The position numbers and the translations under genes were made by a program. Below are positions 9,609 to 17,908 of a DNA stretch of 64,000 nucleotides, piece by piece. This DNA is from JAKQDH01 sp029558835 (lineage in GTDB: Bacteria; Planctomycetota; Phycisphaerae; UBA1845), in contig DAOQSN010000001.1 of assembly GCA_035356615.1 (NCBI GenBank), positions 186,001 to 250,000 on the forward strand. The letters are read 5' to 3'. Below the pieces are notes generated by a model. That model had not been told where the DNA came from and made no database searches. It was given only the letters and a program-made list of their open reading frames with translations. Position 1 is the first letter of the stretch; each line of letters starts with the position of its first letter.

Positions 9609-9636
9609 ATGATAGCGAAAGCCCACCCGCCGTCAA
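9609..9636 (-). promoter_or_regulatory. sigma-70-like promoter of the LysM lipoprotein gene
   Basis: On the minus strand TTGACG is followed by a 16-base spacer and TATCAT. The implied transcript starts around 9602, leaving a leader of about 50 bases before the ATG at 9550 with its strong ribosome-binding site. Good matches to both consensus hexamers; untested. Confidence 0.6.
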
Positions 9637-10012
9637 GAGGGGGTTTGCGGCCAGTCACGCCCGGTGGGCCGCCCCGCCGCCTCGGCGACCGCCACGCCGC
9701 AGCCAGGGCGAAGCCCCCAACACAACCGGGCAACCATTTCAGCAAGCTGATCCGATGAACCTGCTACCGGACAGCGTCCGCCCTTCGTCGATCCTTGGCA
9801 TTCTCGCGCAACATCGAGTAACCCGGTTCGTCAGAACTGAGGGGGTGGCGGCGATGGCCCGACTGCATACCCCGACCGCAGTCCGTGCCGCCGGTCTATT
9901 ACTCTGCCGCCCCCGCTGCCCGGCCCTGACGGTTCCGGCAGTCCGGCCGCCCCCAGCGGCGTGGCGCCGGCCGCTTTACGCCACCCCACCACGGAGGCAT
10001 GATTGTGCCGCT

Positions 10013-10822
10013 ATGGAGGACACCTGTCCACTTTGCCGGCACGTGATCGAGGGTCCGGCGGGGACGCCGCGGCGGTGCCCGAACTGCGGAGCGGCCGTGG
10101 TGCCCCGAGCAACCCCCGCTGCCGCAGGCCCCCCAACCCTCGCTCCGGGGGAGCCCATTGCGGCGGTGATGGCACCGCCTGTCCCCTGCGGTCCGGTGCC
10201 GGAGCCCACCACCCGGGCGGCCTCGGTGGTGGCCCTCGTGCTGGGGCTGATCCTTTGCATACCTTTCGTGACCCAGTCGGCCGCGTTAGTTGTTGGCTTC
10301 GTGGCCATCCTGCGTCCGCGCAGAGAACGTGAACGGGTGACGGCGGCCTGGGTAGGAATCGGCCTGGCGCTGGTCGGGTTGGTAGGTTGGGGCGTGGCGT
10401 GGACGGTCGGCGTCACAACCTCCGCCCGGATGGGGGCGATGGGCACATTCCCAGCCTTCCCACCCGCCCCGGGTTCGGTTCCCAACCCCGATCTGCACGC
10501 CCTGGAAGAGCGATTGGAGCGATTGCACCGGGCAGCGCTGGCATACCACCGTGATTTTCAGCGTTGGCCGCCGGACGTTGACAGTCTCACCGCAACGTAC
10601 CTGCCGGCGGGGTCGCGTCTTGAACCTGACATCACCTATCGTCCGCCGCCGGCGGAGTCGGCGACGCCGAGTGATTGGATTCTAGCGTATTCCGCACGCG
10701 TGACCGCAGACGCGAGCGGCAACCCGCTCTCGACTCCGCACCGGCTTGCGCTGCGCATCAGCGGCGGCATCGATTTGGTCCCGGCCCGCGATATCGAGAC
10801 ACCCGCTCAGGAGAATCCTTGA
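10013..10822 (+). CDS. zinc-ribbon membrane protein (DUF4190-like)
   Basis: A 269-residue protein that begins MEDTCPLC. The two pairs CPLC and CPNC in the first 26 residues form a zinc ribbon. A Pro/Ala-rich linker leads to two membrane segments (about residues 65-90 and 105-130, AASVVALVLGLILCIPFV and WVGIGLALVGLVGWGVAW) separated by a short basic loop RPRRERERV, the pattern of DUF4190-type proteins. The C-terminal 130 residues are probably extracytoplasmic and contain LHALEERLERLHRAALAYHRDFQRWP, which resembles mature prepilin-like segments. The only GGAGG (9993-9997) is 15 bases from this ATG, so the start is inferred mainly from the zinc ribbon. Function unknown. Confidence 0.75.
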   Translation: MEDTCPLCRHVIEGPAGTPRRCPNCGAAVVPRATPAAAGPPTLAPGEPIAAVMAPPVPCGPVPEPTTRAASVVALVLGLILCIPFVTQSAALVVGFVAILRPRRERERVTAAWVGIGLALVGLVGWGVAWTVGVTTSARMGAMGTFPAFPPAPGSVPNPDLHALEERLERLHRAALAYHRDFQRWPPDVDSLTATYLPAGSRLEPDITYRPPPAESATPSDWILAYSARVTADASGNPLSTPHRLALRISGGIDLVPARDIETPAQENP

Positions 10823-11023
10823 CAGCGCCGGCTCAACCCGGGGACGCGCCGCGGCCGGCGCGGGCCCGGCAGGGCCGGCGACCCGGGACTATCGTGCTTA
10901 CAGTATCGCTGCAAGTGCGCGGACACCCCGCGGGGTCCGGCCGAGCTGTGCCCGGCCCGGGGTGCGTCGTGCGAATCACGGCCGGGGTGGGGCTACCGGC
11001 TAGCCCGCTCGGACGATACAGTC

Positions 11024-11029
11024 TATAAT
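11024..11029 (+). promoter_or_regulatory. candidate -10 box for the first STN-like gene
   Basis: A perfect TATAAT stands 129 bases before the ATG at 11158 in otherwise GC-rich DNA. No good -35 hexamer is found at 16-18 bases, so a different sigma factor or an activator may be involved. Confidence 0.4.
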
Positions 11030-11157
11030 GCTGCGTGTCGGGTGGTGCGCGCATCCCGAGCGGACGTGCGTGCGGCCGTGGACCGGGGGGTGCTTGGCCC
11101 GCAGTGGGTGCTGACAGCCGGCGTCACGATGGTGACCGTAGACGGAGGTTGACCGCA

Positions 11158-11949
11158 ATGACTCGATGGCTTTGCGTGGTGGTGATGGTAGGGCTGTTGC
11201 TGGGTGGGGTACCGGCGGGAGCCCAGACGCAGACGCCGACGGCGCCGACTACCGACCGTGGTGCGGAGTCACCGGCGCCGGCTCCTGGTGAGCACACGGC
11301 CGCCATAGTCTTGCGTAAGCTGGTGGACAAGGTGGACTTCCAGGAACAGCCTCTGTCGGACGTGCTGGAGTGGCTGCGCGAGCAGGGCGACATCAACGTC
11401 GTGGTGGTTTGGCGCGCCCTGCCCATGATTGACGAGGACAAGAGCGTCACACTGCTGCTCAAGGATGCGACGTTGGCCGAGGTGCTCAACGAGCTGATGG
11501 CGCAGCTTGATGAGGAAGGCAACGCCATGTACCGGGCCCAGCGGAACACCATCCGCATCAGCAGCAAACAGGATTTCAACCGCAAGCTGTTCGTGCGGGT
11601 GTACGACGTGACGGACATGCTGCAGCGGACCCCGGACTACGCCGAGAGTGCACCACAGATCGACATGAACCAGGTTGCCCAGGCGGGGCAGGGCAGTGGT
11701 GGGGGTGGGCGCAGCATCTTCACCAACACGGGCACCAACATCGCGACGCAGCAGGCCCGCCAGGGCGAGCAGGAGCAGACCGCCCGGGTGACGACCTTGG
11801 TCGACCTCATTCAGAGGTCAATCGAGCCACTGAGCTGGGCCAATGTCGGCGGCGAGGGTGACATCACCAGCTTCAACACCAGCATTGTGGTCCGCAACAG
11901 CGTCGAGGTACACGAGGCCATCGCGGGCTGGTTCAAACTCGAAGATTAG
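11158..11949 (+). CDS. secreted protein with secretin STN-like domain (paralogue 1)
   Basis: A 263-residue exported protein with a signal peptide (MTRWLCVVVMVGLLLGG, ending GAQ about residue 23). Residues 55-135 resemble the STN/secretin-TonB short N-terminal fold: VDKVDFQEQPLSDVLEWLREQ, then strands ending KSVTLLLKDATLAEVLNEL and NTIRISSKQDF. VYDVTDML (148-155) follows, as in the next domain of secretins, then a Gly-rich loop (GSGGGGRSIF) and a C-terminal domain ending SIVVRNSVEVHEAIAGWF, like a secretin N1 subdomain. There is no beta-barrel secretin domain. Its tandem paralogue lies at 12470. The ATG at 11158 follows GGAGG by about ten bases. A role in an envelope assembly is inference. Confidence 0.75.
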   Translation: MTRWLCVVVMVGLLLGGVPAGAQTQTPTAPTTDRGAESPAPAPGEHTAAIVLRKLVDKVDFQEQPLSDVLEWLREQGDINVVVVWRALPMIDEDKSVTLLLKDATLAEVLNELMAQLDEEGNAMYRAQRNTIRISSKQDFNRKLFVRVYDVTDMLQRTPDYAESAPQIDMNQVAQAGQGSGGGGRSIFTNTGTNIATQQARQGEQEQTARVTTLVDLIQRSIEPLSWANVGGEGDITSFNTSIVVRNSVEVHEAIAGWFKLED

Positions 11950-12469
11950 CAGGTTAGCGCCGTTCAGCCCCTCTCTCCCCTGCGGGAGAGGGCGGAGTGC
12001 AGGGGCTCGCCACCGACCCCTGCTTCACGCTGCGCACTTCACGTTCCACGTAATCCGCTTCACCCTTCACGAACGACGCTTCACGCGTCGGCGGCAAGGG
12101 CACCCGAGGCCCCCTGTCGGCAGCGAACCGAGGCGTGCTCCCGGCACTCGCAGGCGGTGATGCAGTGGCCGCCGCCTTCCGCGCTGCCTACAATTCGGTG
12201 TACAGCCCAACGGCTGTCCGGGCACGCCGGCGGACAAGGAACGTCTTCCACAACCCCTCTCCCCTTGGGGAGAGGGCAGGGTGAGGGACAGTCAGCGATG
12301 GCGCACCCCTCTCCCAGCCCCTCCCTGTCGGGGAAGGGGGTTGTGTCTGTCAGGAGTTCCCCTTCGGGCGGCAATCCGTACCTAAGCATGCCTGACTACC
12401 TGAGCAGCCGGCCGCACTGAAGCGCGGACATCCATGAGCTTGGCATTTCAGAGTCGAAGGAGCTTCCCT
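11950..12469. repeat. intergenic gap with CTCTCCC/GGGAGAG palindromes (family G)
   Basis: The 520 bases between the paralogues hold three related hairpins: 11968-11992, 12254-12276 and 12306-12340. Each pairs CCCCTCTCCC with GGGAGAGGGG-type arms. The same palindrome is at 41496-41520. Short echoing units (TTCACG, CGCTTCAC) occur at 12020-12085. No gene is supported. Confidence 0.6.
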
Positions 12470-13249
12470 ATGAACAGAACATGGCGCACCGTGGTTTGGG
12501 CATTGCGGCTGGTGACTCCGCTGGTGGCGACGGGGGTGGCGATGGCAGGCGACCCGGCCCCGACCGGGGAGCGCGCGAGTGAACAGCCCGCCGTGGCCAG
12601 CGTCGCGGCCGTGCTGAGCAGGAGCGTGGACAAAGTGGAATGGGAGGATCAGCCCCTTGCCGACGTGATCGCGTGGCTGCGGGAGCAGGGTGCCGTAAAC
12701 GTCATCGTCGTCTGGCGGGCCGTCGAGCAGGCGGGCGTCACCGAGGACTCTGAAATCAGCCTCACCCTGAGCAAGACGACGGTCGCGGGCGTGCTGCGCG
12801 AGGTGACGGACCAGTTGGACGAAGAAGGAAACGTCGTCTTCCGTGCCGCGGGCAACGTGATCCGGCTGGCGACGAAGGACTACTTCGAGCGCAGGCTGGC
12901 GACCCGCACGTACGAGGTGAACGACCTCCTCCAGCGCACGCCGGACTACGCGGCCACCGCGCCGCAGATTGACATGACGCAGGCCATGCAGAGCAGCGGC
13001 CAGGGCGGCGGCCGCGGCGCGTTCACCAGCGGCGGTACCAACGCCGCCCAGTCGGGCCGCGAAGGCGAACAGGAGCGGACCCAGCGCCGTGCCCAGCTCC
13101 GTGAGCTGATCCAGCGGACCATCAACGCGATGGCTCAGGACCCCGAGGGCGACGGAATGTATGTAACCGAGTTCGACACGGTACTGGTCGTGCGCGCGAC
13201 GCCCGAGATCCACGAAGCCATAGCCGGCTTCTGCACGGCCGAGCCATAG
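12470..13249 (+). CDS. secreted protein with secretin STN-like domain (paralogue 2)
   Basis: A 259-residue exported paralogue of the protein at 11158. It shares VDKVEWEDQPLADVIAWLREQ, the strand after it (VIVVWRAVEQ against VVVVWRALPM), TYEVNDLLQRTPDY against VYDVTDMLQRTPDY, APQIDM, a Gly-rich loop and the C-terminal VVRATPEIHEAIAGF. Its signal peptide runs from MNRTWRTVVWALRLV to about residue 28 (AMAG). The start at 12470 follows AAGGAG by eight bases. The matching domain order and tandem position indicate a local duplication. The long gap with repeats makes a shared transcript uncertain. Function unknown; a paired or heteromeric role is plausible. Confidence 0.75.
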   Translation: MNRTWRTVVWALRLVTPLVATGVAMAGDPAPTGERASEQPAVASVAAVLSRSVDKVEWEDQPLADVIAWLREQGAVNVIVVWRAVEQAGVTEDSEISLTLSKTTVAGVLREVTDQLDEEGNVVFRAAGNVIRLATKDYFERRLATRTYEVNDLLQRTPDYAATAPQIDMTQAMQSSGQGGGRGAFTSGGTNAAQSGREGEQERTQRRAQLRELIQRTINAMAQDPEGDGMYVTEFDTVLVVRATPEIHEAIAGFCTAEP

Positions 13250-13280
13250 CGGCCGGTCCAACGCGTAGCGTCGGCCCCCT

Positions 13281-13380
13281 GAGGAAGTAGCGTCAGCCCC
13301 CCACGGCCGACGGGGAGGGCCTCCAATGCGCCGGTCCTCGGGGCATCAACGGCGGTCCGAGCGTTCCTCAACAGGCTGCT
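13281..13380 (+). repeat. family C repeat (TCAACAGGCTG end)
   Basis: Shares its order of blocks with 60146-60252: GAAGTAGCGTC, a CCGACG block, CTCCAATGCGCCGG, and the right end CTCAACAGGCTGCT. The left terminus is not preserved. No gene lies within it, which fits a small non-autonomous mobile repeat. Confidence 0.6.
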
Positions 13381-13383
13381 GTA

Positions 13384-13508
13384 TCAGCGTGCGCGATTCG
13401 GTGCCGCCATCGAGCCGCCGGCTTGCTCCCCGACGCCAAGTATCAGGGGCGGCCCGCGCGGTGCTGTGATACCCTGAGTGGCGCACGATTGCGCACGGTC
13501 GTTCAAGC
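13384..13508 (+). repeat. family D repeat, copy 1
   Basis: Begins ATCAGCGTGCGCGATTC and ends CACGATTGCGCACGGTCGTT. The same block order recurs at 48764-48861 with scattered substitutions. It directly abuts a family C copy and runs a few bases into the 3' end of the next gene. Confidence 0.65.
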
Positions 13509-14927
13509 GCTGGCTAACGGAGCAGGCGTGGGCAGACGTTCGACCGCACCCGGCAGCGGCGGGCGCTCGACCGCCCCGGGCCTGAGGTGTCGGTCGCCCG
13601 CGCGGGGCGTCGGGGACCGCTTCGTCGCGGGGGCGCGCACCACCCCGCGCTGGGTAACGAATGCCAGAACATAGAGCCCCGCCACGATCAACAGCAGGGC
13701 CTTGATACCGGCGATGAAGGTGATCGACTGGAGCAGGCCGCCGACCAGTGCGCCGAACAGATTGGCTCCCAACGCCAAGTGCTTGGCAGGCGTCTGCGCG
13801 AAGGAACGCACGAAGATGATGCCGCTGAAAAACATCGGCAGAGTGGTAAGCGCGCCCACGGCCGCCGCCTTCGTCCCATAGGGAAGGAACGCGAAGCGCG
13901 ACAGATTGACGAAGTACAGGCCGAGACAACTCCCCCACAACAGCAGGTAGACCGGCTGCACGGGCAGCCGGGGAAGCCGAGCCGCCACGGCATTCGCCAG
14001 CAGAATCATGGTGAGCACGCCGGAGATGATCACCGCGCTCACCCACCAGGTGTTGCCCAGCACGACGGCCGCCTTGCTGATGTTCTGCACTTCCAGCAGC
14101 ATGAACGCCGCCCCCAGGAAGAAGAAGTGCCAGCAGCCCGCGGTCCAGTTGCCCCCCACGATCCGCACCCCCAGGATGCGCTGCGCCACGAACAGCATCA
14201 CCAACAGCGCCCCGCCCAGAAGGAAGTACAGCCGCGGGATCTCGCGGTACTGAAGGTACAGATACGGCCAGTCGTCCGTCGTGGTGGCAGCGCGCCCCGG
14301 CAGCTTCACCGGGCGCAGTTCCTGCCACTGGCTCACGAGGCCGGCCAACTGCGGGTCGGCCGCGATCCGGGCGCGGGCACCCTCCACGTCACCGGCCACG
14401 AAGAAGACCCCGCCCCAGCCGTACTTGCCCGCCGGAATTCGGAACGCCAGCGGCTCCTCCCCGAACACTTCGCGCAATTGACGCCCCAGACGGTCGGCAA
14501 TAAACGGACGCGGCGGCTCGAACGTCAGCGTGAGCACCCCACCCTCCGCCAGCAGCGTCCGGGCGTGAGCGAGGCTCTCGCGCGTATACACGAAATGATC
14601 GAGACGCTGGTTCGTCATCGCCGACCCCAGCGTGTGCGAATCGAGCAGGCCGAACGAGATGACGTCAAAACGCTCGTCGCACGTGGCGAAGTACGAGCGG
14701 GCGTCATCCACGACCACGCGCACGCGCGCGGAGTCGTAGGGACGCTCGGGGTGATATTGCCGGCCCAGCGCGATAATAGCCGGATCGATCTCGAGCGCGA
14801 CGACCTCAGCCACTCCGCGCCGCAGAGCACCGGCCGCGTCGTTCCCGCTGCCGGCACCGACGATCAGCATCTTCCCGGGGTCCGGATGCAACCGCGCGGG
14901 AAGATCGTACTGGCTGTAGCCGCGCAT
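13503..14927 (-). CDS. spermidine-synthase-like membrane protein, C-terminal part (frameshifted)
   Basis: This frame carries the SAM/dcSAM-binding Rossmann domain and the second membrane block of a fused membrane spermidine-synthase-like protein. KMLIVGAGSGNDAAGALR is the nucleotide-binding loop, VVALEIDPAIIALGR the acidic second strand, and VVVDDARSYF and DVISFGLLDSHTL the later strands. After the domain, about seven hydrophobic segments follow (for example LYFLLGGALLVMLFV, FFFLGAAFMLLEV, LLLIVAGLYVLAFV) and a Pro/Arg-rich tail. The usual aminopropyltransferase acidic motif is not recognisable, so the substrate is unknown. Read upstream, the protein continues in the other frame at 14864-15808. 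The break is a C8 run at 14941-14948. Confidence 0.8.
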   Translation of the reverse strand: MRGYSQYDLPARLHPDPGKMLIVGAGSGNDAAGALRRGVAEVVALEIDPAIIALGRQYHPERPYDSARVRVVVDDARSYFATCDERFDVISFGLLDSHTLGSAMTNQRLDHFVYTRESLAHARTLLAEGGVLTLTFEPPRPFIADRLGRQLREVFGEEPLAFRIPAGKYGWGGVFFVAGDVEGARARIAADPQLAGLVSQWQELRPVKLPGRAATTTDDWPYLYLQYREIPRLYFLLGGALLVMLFVAQRILGVRIVGGNWTAGCWHFFFLGAAFMLLEVQNISKAAVVLGNTWWVSAVIISGVLTMILLANAVAARLPRLPVQPVYLLLWGSCLGLYFVNLSRFAFLPYGTKAAAVGALTTLPMFFSGIIFVRSFAQTPAKHLALGANLFGALVGGLLQSITFIAGIKALLLIVAGLYVLAFVTQRGVVRAPATKRSPTPRAGDRHLRPGAVERPPLPGAVERLPTPAPLASA

Positions 14928-15808
14928 CGGCTCGTCCGCGCCCCCCCCGCGGCAGAATCACTCAGGTCCAGCAGGCCCTGGTAGCCCGTGCTGTTCACCG
15001 TGAGCACGTAGCGCTCCAGCGCCCGCCGGGCCTGCCCGTCCGCGGCCGTGCGGAGCACGAGCTTCTGGTAGGGCGACCAGTAGACTTCCCGGGCGCCCTG
15101 TTCGAGGCCCGCGAAGAACGACAAGGCGACCGTACCGATAAGCAACCCAACGTACACACGACGACGCGCGGACCCGAGAAGCAGCGGCAACGCCAGCAGC
15201 GCAGTCAGCGCAATCCACATCAGCGGCGGCTGATAGAACACGCTGAGCAGCACGAAGCCCCAGATGCCCAGCAGGCCGCCCGCCACGTTGATCGAATACG
15301 CCCGGATGGTACGCGGGTGATCGTCCATCAGACGCCCCAGCAGCCGGCCGATCGGCACGAACATCAGCCAGACGAGTGTCATAAGCAGCAGCGTCAGCCC
15401 GACACCCGCCGCCTGAAGCACGGCGGCACGCACGGACTGAACGCTCACGGACTGCATCCACATCACGAAGTCCGGCGCCTGGCCCAACATCACGGTGATG
15501 CTCTTAAGCCCGGCGCGCACCGGCGGCAGCGCAAAGCACGCCACCAGGACGAACAGTGGGATCAGGAGGTGGTACCAGACGATCGGACGGCGACACGTGA
15601 AGCACCCCATCCCGAGGCCCAGGAAGCACACAACCAGCACGGTGTTCTGGAGGTAGGCGAAGATGCGCACTTCCGTGCCGATCCAGCGGATCAGCATGAG
15701 TTCCAGGAAGAGGCCAAGCCCACTGACCAGCAAGAGCGTCCAGACGGGGCGCGTGTGACCCAGTCTCGGGAAGTCATCAGCGGCACTTGCCAGATTCGCG
15801 GATTGCAT
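14864..15808 (-). CDS. spermidine-synthase-like membrane protein, N-terminal part (frameshifted)
   Basis: From an ATG at 15808 this frame encodes about seven membrane segments (VWTLLLVSGLGLFLELMLI, VLVVCFLGLGMGCF, LLIPLFVLVACFALPP and so on), as in the N-terminal half of fused membrane spermidine-synthase-like proteins. It ends TGYQGLLDLSD, which leads naturally into the methyltransferase-like domain of the overlapping frame. At the C8 run (14941-14948) it passes into nonsense and stops at 14864. Moving one base back there would join both parts into one protein of about 767 residues. The start is chosen because the hydrophobic domain follows closely; the frame remains open to 16219. Confidence 0.7.
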   Translation of the reverse strand: MQSANLASAADDFPRLGHTRPVWTLLLVSGLGLFLELMLIRWIGTEVRIFAYLQNTVLVVCFLGLGMGCFTCRRPIVWYHLLIPLFVLVACFALPPVRAGLKSITVMLGQAPDFVMWMQSVSVQSVRAAVLQAAGVGLTLLLMTLVWLMFVPIGRLLGRLMDDHPRTIRAYSINVAGGLLGIWGFVLLSVFYQPPLMWIALTALLALPLLLGSARRRVYVGLLIGTVALSFFAGLEQGAREVYWSPYQKLVLRTAADGQARRALERYVLTVNSTGYQGLLDLSDSAAGGARTSRCAATASTIFPRGCIRTPGRC

Positions 15809-16403
15809 GCTGCTGCCCACCTGCCCGTGGCGTGCGTGGACCCGGCACGCCGCCGAGGTCGCCCGAGATACACCTCGGGAGTTCACCCCCACGTTGGGGG
15901 CCGCATCACCGGACGGCATGCGCCCTGTCGAACCGGTCGGTCCAGCTCGGTGATCGGATGCGGGTGGCCGGCTCTTGACGCGACTCCTCTCTCCGGGAGC
16001 AATCCTGCAACCATTTGGCGGCGGCATGGTCGGCAGAAGTCTGGATCGTGACGCGGGATCCGCCGCGGAGCGGATGACGAACAGCGGCCCACGGCACATC
16101 GCCCGTCTGCTTGCACACCGGCCTGTCGCCGGGCCGGCCGCATCGCCCCCCGGGGCGACGCAGGAGTCCGAAGCGCTGCCATCAGCCAGGTACCGGCACG
16201 CGGGACCGACGCTACCCAACTCTTCCCTGCTGTGTCCGCGGGTTGTGTCTCAAAATCGGGCGCCGCTGGCTCCGCCGCGCCGCTTTACGTTCCAGATAGC
16301 GGCATTTACTATCGGTGCAGGGGCATGGCACGGCGTTCGCTCAAAGCTGCGGAGGCCCGGTTAGCGGCGCGGTGTCCCAACCCCTCTCCCAGGAGAAACC
16401 CGC
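15809..16403. other. gap between divergent genes
   Basis: About 595 bases separate the divergent membrane genes. No convincing gene is seen: the open frames are Arg/Pro-rich without ribosome-binding sites. A weak promoter candidate for the glycosyltransferase is at 16284-16312. Confidence 0.4.
16284..16312 (+). promoter_or_regulatory. weak promoter candidate for the WecA/TagO-like gene
   Basis: TTTACG, a 17-base spacer and TACTAT, placed about 90 bases before the GTG start at 16404. Both hexamers are imperfect; the local dip in GC supports it. Confidence 0.35.
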
Positions 16404-17600
16404 GTGTCTGCCGATTCACCCGTTCCCGTGTCCACGGCCCTGGGGGATGTGGTGCGCGCCTACTGGCCGATCCTGGTGGTCGCCTTCCTGGTGTCGGCGG
16501 TGCTGACGCCGTTGTGCCGGCGGTTCGCCCTGAGGCGGGGGATCGTGGACAAGCCGGACGAGTGGCTCAAGCCGCACGTTAAGCCCATCCCGTACCTGGG
16601 CGGAGTGGCGATCTACGCCGGCTGGGGCGCCGGGATTGTGCTAGCGCTCGTGATGTTCGCCCGCGCCACCCGCACGGCCGAAGGACTGCGAACCGGGCCA
16701 AGCCTCGACTGGAACATGATGATCGGCATCCTGCTGACCGGGACGGTTATTATGGTCCTCGGGCTTGCCGACGACATCCGCGTCCTGTCGCCGAAGGTGA
16801 AGCTGCTGGGCAACGTCGCGGCGGCCGGGATGCTGCTGGCCATCGGTTTGGGCGAGGACATTATTCTGATCGCCACGCAGCGCGTGTACGTGACCGTTGA
16901 GCCCCATGAGGCGTGGCTGAAGCTTCTCTACTCCGTCCCGATCACCGTGTTCCTCGTGGTGGGGGCATGCAACGCCACCAACCTGATTGATGGGCTGGAC
17001 GGGCTGTGCAGCGGGGTGCTGGGCATCATCTCGATCGGCTTCCTGATCCTGGCCGTTCATCTGCACGTTTACGGTCCCTGGAACCCGTTGAACGTGGCAC
17101 GGGTGGTGGTGACGCTGGCCATGCTGGGCGGGGCGCTGGGTTTCCTGCCGTACAATCTCAACCCGGCCCGGATTTTCATGGGGGATTCCGGGTCCATGTT
17201 GCTGGGGCTCAACTCGGCCATCGTTCTGCTGTTGTTTGCGGAGGATCAGCAGGTCCGCTGGATGGTGGCTTCGCTGATGGTGTTCGGGCTGCCGGTGGCG
17301 GACATGATCCTGACGCTGGTGCGCCGCTGGCGTGCCCAGCGCCCGCTCATGCAGGGCGACCGCAGCCACTTCTACGACCAACTGATCGACCGGGGGTGGA
17401 GCGTGCGGCGTGTCGTCTACGTCAGCTATGCGCTGACCGGCGCTTTCGTCCTGCTGGGCTGCCTGCCGATGTTCATGCGCATGCGGCACTTCCTGCTGGT
17501 GTACGTCGCGTTTGGAGTGCTGCTGGCCTACGCCGTCCACCACCTCAGGATGGTCCGCGTTGACAGCCCCTCCGACCGCCCGCCGGCACCGTCCCCGTGA
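16404..17600 (+). CDS. polyprenyl-phosphate sugar-1-phosphate transferase (WecA/TagO/MraY family)
   Basis: An integral membrane glycosyltransferase family 4 protein that in characterised relatives moves GlcNAc-1-phosphate (or MurNAc-pentapeptide phosphate) to undecaprenyl phosphate at the inner face of the cytoplasmic membrane. The 398 residues contain the family's ordered motifs: HVKPIPYLGG (58-67), the DD pair in LGLADDIR (123-124), NATNLIDGLDGL (190-201), PARIFMGDSGS (254-264) and DRSHFYDQL near residue 315 in the position of the His-rich loop. About ten hydrophobic helices are visible. The sequence resembles WecA/TagO more than MraY. The GTG start has AGGAG eight bases upstream. Likely role: first step of O-antigen, exopolysaccharide or wall polymer synthesis. 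Confidence 0.92.
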   Translation: MSADSPVPVSTALGDVVRAYWPILVVAFLVSAVLTPLCRRFALRRGIVDKPDEWLKPHVKPIPYLGGVAIYAGWGAGIVLALVMFARATRTAEGLRTGPSLDWNMMIGILLTGTVIMVLGLADDIRVLSPKVKLLGNVAAAGMLLAIGLGEDIILIATQRVYVTVEPHEAWLKLLYSVPITVFLVVGACNATNLIDGLDGLCSGVLGIISIGFLILAVHLHVYGPWNPLNVARVVVTLAMLGGALGFLPYNLNPARIFMGDSGSMLLGLNSAIVLLLFAEDQQVRWMVASLMVFGLPVADMILTLVRRWRAQRPLMQGDRSHFYDQLIDRGWSVRRVVYVSYALTGAFVLLGCLPMFMRMRHFLLVYVAFGVLLAYAVHHLRMVRVDSPSDRPPAPSP

Positions 17601-17908
17601 CGGAACCCCAGCGGGTGGCCCCCGCGTCGCCAACGGGAGAGCCGGCACACGCCGGTGGTCTCGCTAGACTCTGGTTCACCCAAGCCCCCGAGCTTCCGAT
17701 AACCTCAGCAGCCGCCGGAGGTGGCACGGGCATCCTGCCCGTGACTGCATCGGCGAGACGCCGACGCCACAGGCTCCGCGATGCCGCACGCCTCCTGCGC
17801 AGGGTCGGCCCCTCCGGCCGGGGTGAGGAGAGGCTGGACGCATCGCTCTGCGAGCGCTCAACCGTCGGCAACGAGTCCGGCGACGGACCGTCGGAGAGGG
17901 ACCTGAAC
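17601..17908. other. gap with a family F palindrome
   Basis: Holds GTGGCACGGGCATCCTGCCCGTGAC (written here as one motif of two paired arms, 17721-17743), a relative of the palindromes at 3271 and 24498. Nothing else is supported. The frame of the downstream radical SAM gene is open across the gap, but without a start signal. Confidence 0.45.

Noticed and set aside
8744..10012. N-terminal extension of the zinc-ribbon membrane protein frame
   Set aside because: It is antisense to recG and the LysM gene; the zinc ribbon at MEDTCPLC marks the true N-terminus.
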